64,000 nt of DNA from NCBI GenBank assembly GCA_964036275.1, contig OZ038433.1:51849902-51913901 (forward strand). The letters are read 5' to 3'. Each line of letters begins with the position of its first letter. The first letter of the stretch is position 1. This document shows positions 63,601 through 64,000 of this stretch, one piece after another. This DNA is from Litoditis marina. Lineage: Eukaryota; Nematoda; Chromadorea; Rhabditida; Rhabditidae. A program made the translations under genes and the position numbers. The notes under the pieces were generated by a model that saw only the letters and a list, made by a program, of their open reading frames with translations, made no database searches and had not been told where the DNA came from.

Positions 63601-64000
63601 TACTGACTTTTCTGAAACAGTGATGGATTGTGGGTCCTTCCCAGCTTCACTAGAGCAGTCTTTCGCACACTTCTGAGGTGAATCGAAGATTGCACATTTG
63701 GCGATACATTTTCCTATCACTGTTGCGCTGAAAGGTTGGAAATGAAGTTCGGAAAAACAAAGTGTAAGTTGATTCTATGATGAAAGATTCTATGATGAAA
63801 CGCATTCCGAAGGATTGATTGTTTTCTGAACGTGAAACCTAGTCACGAGAGAGCGTTGATTAGACTACAGAGTACAATCATGGCCAAGTTGATCTTTGAT
63901 CTCATTAAACCCACCGAGTGGGAGGTCCGTATGTGCTCATGGTAATTCCAGGTATAGCAGCGTCGCAACGTTCCTCACATCTCTTCGAGCCCTGACACGC
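25308..64000 (-). CDS. Giant exon-repeat gene: tandem CX3C-CX3C hairpin modules (5' end outside window)
   Basis: Not recognised. Fifty-five - strand exons (listed one by one) keep one phase: 1 leading base and 2 trailing bases of a split codon at every complete boundary, so all can be joined or skipped without a frame change. Nearly every exon encodes a single C-x3-C-(x4-9)-C-x3-C module, usually preceded by a short acidic/hydrophobic stretch and followed by a Thr/Pro linker (such as TTTPEPTT) with some N-glycosylation sites (NFT, NST). The product in the window would be about 2,200 residues, probably extracellular and mucin-like. By pattern alone the module suits two antiparallel helices joined by two disulphides. 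Treating all exons as one gene is inference from phase and spacing; two or more adjacent genes are possible. No signal peptide or start is visible. Confidence 0.75.
25997..26107 (-). CDS. Exon 2 from the 3' end: CX3C module, spacing 8
   Basis: CLQRCEFLDDVEKCAERC, linker EQTPEYPTEIPV. Acceptor TTTCAG, donor GTGAGT. An R1 MITE begins 30 bp upstream of the acceptor. Confidence 0.8.
26137..26306. repeat. R1 palindromic MITE, copy 2
   Basis: Ends AGTACGTATGCTAGAAGATC and ATCTACTAGCATACGTACT; inner CATCCCGGCGGGATG is a perfect palindrome. Confidence 0.9.
26605..26700. repeat. R4 foldback fragment
   Basis: GTGCTCAGTGAAAGGTGCCA, AAGACGATTTTGGTGTTGTT and CTCAGAGGGTTGGGTCATCC match the R4 family in inverse orientation. 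Confidence 0.7.
26891..27489. mobile_element. Non-autonomous hAT-like element R3, 599 bp, with 8-bp target duplication
   Basis: Terminal repeats TAGGGTTGTTAATCGAG and TTAACAACCCTA; flanked by perfect 8-bp duplications GTCACTAG (26883-26890 and 27490-27497). The inside is mostly arrays of CGAGTTTTTCGAGTTT in both orientations around a unique centre. An 8-bp duplication is the hAT superfamily hallmark. Confidence 0.85.
27570..27655. repeat. R4 foldback fragment
   Basis: GTGCTCAGTGAAAGGTGCCA and AAGACGATTTTGGTGTTGTT again, ending at CTCAGAGG. Confidence 0.65.
27743..27847 (-). CDS. Exon 3 from the 3' end: CX3C module, spacing 8
   Basis: DGELAR, then CLYNCQFRYDEDDCAMIC, then linker DPSPTPDTNKR. 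Acceptor TTTCAG, donor AG/GTGAAT. Confidence 0.82.
28079..28189 (-). CDS. Exon 4 from the 3' end: CX3C module, spacing 8
   Basis: DGELAR, then CLDKCEFRVDRDHCVLVC, then linker ELTIDRPTPPTKR. A close paralogue of exon 3. A second copy of the donor-flanking sequence (GGTTTACCTTTT) lies at about 28040. Confidence 0.82.
28453..28581 (-). CDS. Exon 5 from the 3' end: CX3C module, spacing 8
   Basis: CVSECAESYPEKSCAQSC followed by a Thr-rich linker with STTTTPAPQTTHQTT. Donor GG/GTGAAC. Confidence 0.8.
28582..29773. other. Long intron, AT-rich, nothing recognised
   Basis: About 1.2 kb between exons 5 and 6. A short direct duplication of TATTTTAAGTTG occurs near 28950-28990. No module exon could be read here. 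Confidence 0.5.
29774..29899 (-). CDS. Exon 6 from the 3' end: CX3C module, spacing 8
   Basis: CMRACAPFESPAKCEKYC, linker KTTPTPVTEAATL. Acceptor TTTCAG, donor AG/GTGGGA. Confidence 0.8.
30240..30482. mobile_element. R3 hAT-like element, right end missing
   Basis: Starts TAGGGTTGTTAACCGAG and continues in CGAGTTTTTCGAGTTT arrays, then stops at TTATGG without the second terminal repeat. A truncated copy. Confidence 0.7.
30677..30799 (-). CDS. Exon 7 from the 3' end: CX3C module, spacing 8
   Basis: KEILGA, then CIDACQTHEDQVGCKISC, then linker MPADTTTPEPTTR. Donor AG/GTAGGT. The acceptor reads CCCCCTTTAAG because a TTAA-flanked MITE sits directly upstream. Confidence 0.8.
30801..31049. mobile_element. 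piggyBac-like MITE with TTAA target duplication
   Basis: TTAA at both ends (30801-30804 and 31046-31049). Inverted ends are AGGGGGCAGCAATGAA and TTCAATGCAGCCCCCCT. TTAA sites with C-run ends fit piggyBac-type MITEs. It abuts the splice acceptor of exon 7. Confidence 0.75.
31056..31140. repeat. R2 hairpin MITE, truncated
   Basis: Left end GGACGATTATGTGGAACAAT and centre CAATTGCAGTTTAAGGGACT are present; the right terminal repeat is missing. Confidence 0.7.
31916..32035 (-). CDS. Exon 8 from the 3' end: CX3C module, spacing 8
   Basis: CVAGCDLSDDREACADRC, then SSGGENSSNLTVPER with an N-glycosylation site (NLT). Acceptor TTCACAG, donor AG/GTTTGT. Confidence 0.82.
32338..32454 (-). CDS. Exon 9 from the 3' end: CX3C module, spacing 8
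   Basis: KQILDA, then CIDSCRTYDDQMGCELTC, then HTYIMPTPDQQ. Acceptor GGTTCAG, donor AA/GTTAGT. Pairs with exon 8 type as an alternating doublet. Confidence 0.83.
32971..33090 (-). CDS. Exon 10 from the 3' end: CX3C module, spacing 8
   Basis: CVAACDLSGDRKGCSGRC, then GGENSPNFTVTER (site NFT). Acceptor CTTCTAG, donor AG/GTTTGT. Confidence 0.82.
33347..33515. repeat. R1 palindromic MITE, copy 3
   Basis: AGTACGTATGCTAGAAGATC to GTCTTCTAGCATACGTACT. Inserted in a segment whose paralogues near 32280 and 34410 lack it. Confidence 0.9.
33569..33673 (-). CDS. Exon 11 from the 3' end: CX3C module, spacing 8
   Basis: EQILDA, then CIVSCRTYEDQMGCELTC, then HTYILPTSDPK. Close paralogue of exon 9 with a shorter linker. 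Confidence 0.83.
34031..34150 (-). CDS. Exon 12 from the 3' end: CX3C module, spacing 8
   Basis: CVAGCDLSGDRKACADRC, then GGENSPNFTVTER. Acceptor TTTTAG, donor AG/GTTTGT. A remnant of R3 (TAGGGTTGTTAATCGA) lies at 33964. Confidence 0.83.
34464..34574 (-). CDS. Exon 13 from the 3' end: short CX3C module, spacing 4
   Basis: CIEACDGEKCEATC has only four residues between the pairs; linker IADATTPEPTQR. First of the short type that recurs in the 961-bp array. Confidence 0.83.
35034..35153 (-). CDS. Exon 14 from the 3' end: module with a fifth Cys
   Basis: CVAKCSLSDNCKECANNC, then GGEIPANFTVIER. An extra Cys sits two residues before the third canonical one. Array copy 1. Confidence 0.85.
35425..35535 (-). 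CDS. Exon 15 from the 3' end: short module, spacing 4
   Basis: EEILDA, then CVEACDGEKCEATC, then IIIDGPITTEPPQR. Array copy 1. Confidence 0.85.
35995..36114 (-). CDS. Exon 16 from the 3' end: module with a fifth Cys
   Basis: CVAKCSLSDNCKECANNC, identical module to exon 14. Array copy 2. Confidence 0.85.
36386..36496 (-). CDS. Exon 17 from the 3' end: short module, spacing 4
   Basis: CIEACDGEKCEATC with linker DGPITTEPPQR. Array copy 2. Confidence 0.85.
36956..37075 (-). CDS. Exon 18 from the 3' end: module with a fifth Cys
   Basis: CVAECSLSDNCKECANNC; Lys to Glu change relative to copies 1-2. Array copy 3. Confidence 0.85.
37347..37457 (-). CDS. Exon 19 from the 3' end: short module, spacing 4
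   Basis: CIEACDGEKCEATC with linker TLDGPTTTEPPPR and donor GTGAGT instead of GTTAGT. Array copy 3. Confidence 0.85.
37917..38036 (-). CDS. Exon 20 from the 3' end: module with a fifth Cys
   Basis: CVAECSLSDNCKECANNC. Array copy 4. Confidence 0.85.
38308..38418 (-). CDS. Exon 21 from the 3' end: short module, spacing 4
   Basis: CVEACDGEKCEATC with linker DGPITTEPPQR, matching copy 1 better than copy 3. This patchwork suggests unequal exchange or conversion. Array copy 4. Confidence 0.85.
38883..39002 (-). CDS. Exon 22 from the 3' end: module with a fifth Cys
   Basis: CVAECSLSDNCKECANNC. Array copy 5. Confidence 0.85.
39274..39384 (-). CDS. Exon 23 from the 3' end: diverged short module, spacing 4
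   Basis: GILDT, then CITACRREGCEAAC, then TLDGPTTTEPPPR. Acceptor is ATTAAG, weaker than in the other copies. Edge copy of the array. Confidence 0.75.
39700..39810 (-). CDS. Exon 24 from the 3' end: CX3C module, spacing 8
   Basis: CVANCTRLDDGEECAEHC, then SAANYTIPQR (site NYT). Acceptor CTTTCAG, donor AG/GTTTGT. Confidence 0.82.
40051..40372 (-). repeat. 3' LTR (element on - strand)
   Basis: Shares AGTTACGAACGGAAGTTCGT at one end and AATCCAATATCCGAACA at the other with the repeat at 42881-43202. Confidence 0.88.
40453..42450 (-). pseudogene. LTR-element gag split by one in-frame TAG
   Basis: Two frames, 41341-42450 (369 residues, Met start) and 40453-41325 (290 residues), lie in the same reading frame with a single TAG at 41341-41343 and five sense codons between them. 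The downstream part has a retrotransposon capsid-like stretch (RYPKEVWRDDHLRDMLVERL, then SARDHFKIL) and a CCHC zinc knuckle CFKCNGLGHIAQYC. The upstream part is polar and helical. The stop may be a mutation, or a programmed readthrough site giving two products. Gag packages element RNA (family knowledge). Confidence 0.8.
42640..42845. repeat. Short tandem repeat in the retroelement leader
   Basis: About five copies of a 40-bp unit with GGTCAGTTTTACCCACACCA followed by GTGACGAAGAATTTCT. Lies between the primer-binding site and gag, where leaders and packaging signals sit in LTR elements. Confidence 0.75.
42881..43202 (-). repeat. 5' LTR (element on - strand)
   Basis: Same length as the partner LTR. 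Differences seen: GTCGAAAGG against GTCAAAAGG, AATGATG against AATAATG, ACAGAAC against ACAAAAC, TTTAAAT against TTTATAT. Confidence 0.88.
43525..43653 (-). CDS. Exon 25 from the 3' end: cassette type A, spacing 8
   Basis: CVAICKWVDEDRDCITEC, then a Ser/Thr linker STESPTTVTTAIP. Acceptor CTACAG, donor CC/GTAAGT. Last exon of cassette copy 5. Confidence 0.83.
44180..44310. repeat. ACGTT-type array beside type B donor
   Basis: Interrupted TTACGTTACG and TTCGTTACG words ending directly at the donor of the type B exon. Orthologous arrays: 49487-50009, 51672-51809, 54927-55038 and a sparse one at 58255-58389. Confidence 0.75.
44311..44442 (-). CDS. Exon 26 from the 3' end: cassette type B, spacing 7
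   Basis: KEYIY, then CLANCSEITDIDCRPKC, then REDVYGSVDAPTTT. Acceptor TTTACAG, donor AC/GTGAGT. Confidence 0.83.
44844..44958. repeat. R2 hairpin MITE
   Basis: AACGACTATGTGGTCC facing GGTCCACTTAACCGTCC around CCTTTAAACTG. Diverged copy, shared with 52343-52457 through the segmental duplication. Confidence 0.75.
44996..45115 (-). CDS. Exon 27 from the 3' end: cassette type C, spacing 8
   Basis: KPNSTEE, then CIKGCEHWFNFDQCLESC, then GVVQTTPKSS; a further Cys near the end. Acceptor ATTACAG, donor AG/GTAACT. Confidence 0.82.
45653..45769 (-). CDS. Exon 28 from the 3' end: cassette type D, spacing 5
   Basis: DVIESA, then CVSACEGNQVCETGC, then NSTILAPKPTTTDEP. Acceptor CTTTCAG, donor AC/GTGAGT. 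Confidence 0.83.
46094..46213 (-). CDS. Exon 29 from the 3' end: cassette type E, spacing 8
   Basis: ENKVGE, then CIAACQFSTEAEICSEDC, then DGVDPETITPDQR. Acceptor TTTTCAG, donor CG/GTAGGT. Confidence 0.83.
46322..46349. repeat. R1 MITE solo left end
   Basis: AGAGTACATATGCTAGAAGA followed by TCCCGGAA; the rest of the element is absent. Identical half-element at 53821-53848, so the loss predates the segmental duplication. Confidence 0.8.
46408..47895. mobile_element. About 1.49-kb insertion (empty site at 53907)
   Basis: The duplicate reads straight from CTTTTACGCCGAATTA into TATTCTATAAGTTGACCC at about 53908. Here 1.49 kb intervene: an R6 start (TCGCGCGCAGCGCGAAGCGC), a GTGGCGCGGC repeat near 46650, a tRNA-like unit and a 620-bp foldback at the right end. 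Either one composite element or nested insertions. Confidence 0.75.
46975..47053 (-). pseudogene. tRNA-like sequence with intact A and B boxes
   Basis: On the - strand, TGGCTCAGTCGG matches the A-box consensus and GGTTCGAATCC the B-box consensus. The acceptor arms (GACGATT and CACGGAC) do not pair and no anticodon stem is clear. A tRNA-derived promoter of a repeat rather than a tRNA gene. Confidence 0.7.
47281..47898. repeat. Foldback with about 125-bp arms
   Basis: Arm at 47281-47410 (TATAAAAAACGATGTAAAGT onward, through AAATCTAATCTCGCAATTTT) is matched in reverse by 47774-47898. The loop carries a copy of the ACTGTCAGTC-GCACAGTCACGTGAAA repeat also seen near 20270, 25480, 55645 and 59010. 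Confidence 0.85.
48085..48200. repeat. R4 foldback element
   Basis: GTTCTCAGAAGGGTTTAACT, then ACCCGACCCTCTGAGAACCA, then TGGCACCTTTCACTGAGCAC. Duplicated at 54085-54215. Confidence 0.7.
48350..48529 (-). CDS. Exon 30 from the 3' end: cassette type A with long Thr linker
   Basis: CVADCRYLNQDNECITEC, then a linker over 35 residues rich in Thr (such as PPPTTATTTEVTTQ). Likely heavily O-glycosylated. Donor AT/GTAAGT. Confidence 0.83.
48607..49166. mobile_element. R3 hAT-like element, 560 bp, empty site in the duplicate
   Basis: Ends TAGGGTTGTTAATCGAG and TTTAACAACCCTA; flanks TCATACAT and TCATATAT (7 of 8 match). The duplicate near 54608 has one TCATATAT and no element. Internal arrays of CGAGTTTTTCGAGTTT. 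Confidence 0.88.
49487..50009. repeat. Expanded (TTACG)n array, about 520 bp
   Basis: Runs of TTACG with TTACGTTACGTTATT variants, open in all three forward frames only because the repeat lacks stops. Ends directly at the donor of the type B exon at 50010. The duplicate has about 110 bp. Confidence 0.92.
50010..50147 (-). CDS. Exon 31 from the 3' end: cassette type B, spacing 9
   Basis: KKYIY, then CLADCSELADSLSLCRPLC, then REEVYDSVNKSTTT. The donor is directly followed by the (TTACG)n array. Confidence 0.83.
50411..50527 (-). CDS. Exon 32 from the 3' end: cassette type C, spacing 8
   Basis: KPNATEE, then CIKECEQWLTAEQCLKGC, then TLDPTTPSPLPYLR. Acceptor ATTACAG, donor AG/GTAATT. Confidence 0.83.
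50837..50965 (-). CDS. Exon 33 from the 3' end: cassette type A, spacing 8
   Basis: CLAICKWVDEDHDCITEC, linker LDYTPTPTTVTTAIP. Intact counterpart of the decayed exon at 51077. Confidence 0.82.
51077..51146 (-). pseudogene. Decayed type A exon
   Basis: Reads CVAIYKWVDEDHACKTK between splice-like signals. The second Cys is Tyr, the module is cut off after the third Cys, and at 70 nt it breaks the 1+2 phase rule. The syntenic position in copy 1 holds the intact exon 43525-43653. Confidence 0.7.
51672..51809. repeat. ACGTT-type array beside type B donor
   Basis: TTACGTTACG with TCGTTACG interruptions ending at the donor of exon 34; counterpart of 44180-44310. Confidence 0.75.
51810..51941 (-). 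CDS. Exon 34 from the 3' end: cassette type B, spacing 7
   Basis: CLANCSEITDIDCRPKC; near-identical copy of exon 26. Confidence 0.83.
52343..52457. repeat. R2 hairpin MITE
   Basis: Counterpart of 44844-44958 with AACGATTATGTCGTCC and GGTCCACATAACCGTCC ends. Confidence 0.75.
52495..52614 (-). CDS. Exon 35 from the 3' end: cassette type C, spacing 8
   Basis: CIKGCEHWFNFDQCLESC; copy of exon 27. Confidence 0.82.
53152..53268 (-). CDS. Exon 36 from the 3' end: cassette type D, spacing 5
   Basis: DVIASA, then CVSACEGNQVCETGC; copy of exon 28 with Glu to Ala before the module. Confidence 0.83.
53593..53712 (-). CDS. Exon 37 from the 3' end: cassette type E, spacing 8
   Basis: CIAACQFSTEAEICSEDC; copy of exon 29. 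Confidence 0.83.
54362..54538 (-). CDS. Exon 38 from the 3' end: cassette type A with long Thr linker
   Basis: CVADCRYLDQDNECITEC and a Thr-rich linker one residue shorter than exon 30. Donor CC/GTAAGT. Confidence 0.83.
54927..55038. repeat. Short (TTACG)n array
   Basis: About 110 bp counterpart of the 520-bp array at 49487-50009. Confidence 0.85.
55039..55176 (-). CDS. Exon 39 from the 3' end: cassette type B, spacing 9
   Basis: CLADCSELADSLSLCRPLC; copy of exon 31. Confidence 0.83.
55440..55556 (-). CDS. Exon 40 from the 3' end: cassette type C, spacing 8
   Basis: CIKECEQWLTAEQCLKGC; copy of exon 32. Confidence 0.83.
55871..55987 (-). CDS. Exon 41 from the 3' end: cassette type D, spacing 5
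   Basis: CVSACEGNQVCETGC, then NSTILAPQPTTTDEP. Acceptor CTTTCAG, donor AC/GTGAGT. Confidence 0.83.
56114..56193 (-). pseudogene. tRNA-derived SINE-like unit
   Basis: On the - strand: TCTCTCG, then A box TAGCGCAGTGGTTAGCGC, B box GGTTCGATTCC and CGGGAGA, so the acceptor stem can pair. The middle is long (serine-like variable arm) but the anticodon stem is poor. The surrounding 200 bp match 22980-23170. Confidence 0.65.
56342..56461 (-). CDS. Exon 42 from the 3' end: cassette type E, spacing 8
   Basis: CIAACQFLPEAEKCSEGC, then DGVDPETIAPDQR. Confidence 0.83.
56576..56746. repeat. R1 palindromic MITE, copy 4
   Basis: ATTACGTATGCTAGAAGATC to GATCTTCTAGCATACGTACT; slightly diverged inside (ATCCCGACGGGACGTACGAG). 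Confidence 0.88.
57313..57495 (-). CDS. Exon 43 from the 3' end: cassette type A with long Thr linker
   Basis: CVADCRYLDQDNECITEC, then a linker with PPPTTATTTNTELTTQ. A decayed fragment of a similar linker (CTGTTGTTCCTATTGTTG) lies near 56863. Confidence 0.82.
57506..57587. repeat. (TA)n tract inside an inverted repeat of the exon 43 acceptor
   Basis: About 70 bp of TA run between CTGAAGTATTATA and TATAATACTTCAG, making one long palindrome. A second (TA)n lies at 57651-57700. Confidence 0.85.
58004..58108. repeat. R2 hairpin MITE
   Basis: AAGGACGATTATGTGGTCGA facing TCGGACCACATGATTGTCCT, centre CTTTAAAGGGGGAATTGCAG. Confidence 0.75.
58390..58527 (-). CDS. Exon 44 from the 3' end: cassette type B, spacing 9
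   Basis: KEYIY, then CLTDCSGIADSLSQCRPIC, then REEVYGSADAPTET. Confidence 0.82.
58805..58921 (-). CDS. Exon 45 from the 3' end: cassette type C, spacing 8
   Basis: CIKECEQWLTAEQCLKGC, linker TLHPTPQSPVPPLR. The DNA from here to 59350 is a recent copy of 55440-55987 (offset 3,365). Confidence 0.83.
59236..59352 (-). CDS. Exon 46 from the 3' end: cassette type D, spacing 5
   Basis: CISACVGNQVCETGC, then NSTILAPQPTTTDEP. Acceptor TTTTAG. Confidence 0.82.
59719..59835 (-). CDS. Exon 47 from the 3' end: cassette type E, spacing 8
   Basis: CVAFCQSRPEADKCSEYC, then GGVDAGTLTPDQK. The most diverged E copy; first exon of the first cassette in transcription order. Confidence 0.82.
60300..60560. repeat. 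Short direct duplication in an intron
   Basis: AGGAATCAGTTTATAGAGTG with TTGATGAACTTCTGCTGAAA occurs at about 60327 and again at about 60493; a local duplication without coding sense. Confidence 0.7.
60557..60670 (-). CDS. Exon 48 from the 3' end: module missing its first Cys
   Basis: YIIMSCEYNVTCAMPC: the first Cys position is hydrophobic, the other three remain, spacing 5. Phase and splice sites (TGTTCAG, GTGAGT) are intact, so it may still be used. Has an NVT glycosylation site. Confidence 0.65.
60801..60970. repeat. R1 palindromic MITE, copy 5
   Basis: AGTACGTATGCTAGAAGATA to ATATTCTAGCATACGTACT. A degenerate half copy (ATATGCTAGATAATCCCAGC) lies at about 59979-60012. Confidence 0.9.
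61205..61324 (-). CDS. Exon 49 from the 3' end: CX3C module, spacing 8
   Basis: CIRDCARNDPSQRCADLC, then MDPRNTPISEK. Acceptor TTTTCAG, donor AA/GTACGT. Confidence 0.78.
61661..61838. repeat. R4 element, full-length, 178 bp
   Basis: Outer inverted ends ATGATTAGGTTAATGTGCTC and GAGCACATTGACCTAATCAT, arms continuing through AAGAGATGTACTCAAA. Gives the full structure of the family seen as fragments elsewhere. Confidence 0.85.
61968..62069 (-). CDS. Exon 50 from the 3' end: CX3C module, spacing 5
   Basis: CIQACEGDLICKDEC, very short linker IRHTFPDFTGR. Acceptor ATTGCAG, donor AG/GTGATT. Confidence 0.78.
62235..62357 (-). CDS. Exon 51 from the 3' end: CX3C module, spacing 5
   Basis: AEILEA, then CNSACQGLESCEQGC, then IGTTSTTTMEPPTR. 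Acceptor ATTCAG; donor AG/GTCCGT is weak. Confidence 0.75.
62542..62700. mobile_element. R3 hAT-like element, 159 bp, perfect 8-bp target duplication
   Basis: TAGGGTTGTTAATCGAG to TTTAACAACCCTA, flanked by GAAGGTAC on both sides (62534-62541, 62701-62708). It sits a few bases beyond the donor of exon 52. Confidence 0.92.
62713..62832 (-). CDS. Exon 52 from the 3' end: CX3C module, spacing 8
   Basis: TTVIGE, then CIADCAVFASPQKCSKDC, then SGKDPQSTTTSEK. Acceptor TTTCAG, donor AA/GTCAGT. Confidence 0.83.
63282..63398 (-). CDS. Exon 53 from the 3' end: CX3C module, spacing 5
   Basis: AEILKA, then CNAACQSLKRCETGC, then IGTTPTPEPVT. Acceptor GTTCAG, donor AA/GTGAGT. Paralogue of exon 51. Confidence 0.82.
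63608..63727 (-). CDS. Exon 54 from the 3' end: CX3C module, spacing 8
   Basis: ATVIGK, then CIAKCAIFDSPQKCAKDC, then GKDPQSITVSEK. Paralogue of exon 52; exons 51-52 and 53-54 are alternating doublets. Confidence 0.83.
63915..64000 (-). CDS. Exon 55 from the 3' end: CX3C module, cut by window edge
   Basis: Visible part ACQGSKRCEERC, then DAAIPGITMSTYGPPTR and donor CG/GTGGGT. Same type as exons 51 and 53, so the gene continues to the right. Confidence 0.78.

Noticed and set aside
25308..64000. CRISPR array or bacterial repeat system
   Set aside because: Repeats are exon/intron units of hundreds of bases with eukaryotic splice sites; spacing and content do not fit.
25308..64000. Family of separate small secreted Cys-rich peptides
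   Set aside because: No module has its own start codon with signal peptide, and all exons share one internal split-codon phase, which favours splicing into one chain. RNA data could reopen this.

Overview
The window looks like nuclear DNA of a free-living nematode, most likely Caenorhabditis or a close relative. Exons are short (about 70-200 bp), 3' splice sites end in TTTCAG or close variants, donors are GTGAGT/GTAAGT-like, intergenic DNA is AT-rich and packed with small foldback elements, and the first gene is a clear latrophilin of the worm LAT-1 type. All exon models below were made by eye from splice signals and reading-frame continuity, with no alignment or transcript evidence.

Region 1 (1-12,725, + strand): the 3' nine-tenths of a latrophilin adhesion GPCR (lat-1-like). 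It runs from the end of the galactose-binding lectin domain through a Thr-rich linker, hormone-receptor motif, GAIN domain with an intact GPS, seven membrane helices and a cytoplasmic tail. Its two largest introns (6.4-8.7 kb and 8.9-10.7 kb) hold tandem arrays and two long, near-perfect inverted repeats.

Region 2 (12.7-25.3 kb): an intergenic zone of decayed mobile DNA. It contains a LINE-ORF1-like reading frame (14.76-15.73 kb), a broken integrase on the - strand resembling those of Maverick/Polinton elements (17.1-17.8 kb), foldback elements, a purine microsatellite and a tRNA-derived repeat. No convincing host gene was seen apart from two weak exon candidates near 18 kb.

Region 3 (25.3-64.0 kb, - strand, open at the right edge): one very large exon-repeat gene, as far as the splice phases show. 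I find 55 exons (54 with cysteine modules, one linker). Each full exon starts with 1 base and ends with 2 bases of a split codon, so all are symmetric and interchangeable. Nearly every exon encodes one small module C-x3-C-(x4 to x9)-C-x3-C followed by a Thr/Pro-rich linker. The predicted product is an extracellular mucin-like chain of more than 50 disulphide-hairpin modules. I do not recognise the family. The gene has grown at three levels: single-exon duplication, a two-exon unit of about 961 bp repeated five times in tandem (34.8-39.4 kb), and an ordered five-exon cassette (types E-D-C-B-A in transcription order) repeated between 43.5 and 59.8 kb, including a recent segmental duplication of about 5-7 kb.

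The introns of this gene are full of mobile DNA: a 3.15-kb LTR element with gag but no pol, hAT-like non-autonomous elements with 8-bp target duplications, a TTAA-flanked piggyBac-like MITE that forms part of a splice acceptor, at least five copies of a 170-bp palindromic MITE, and (ACGTT)n arrays. The segmental duplication supplies natural empty sites that date several insertions.
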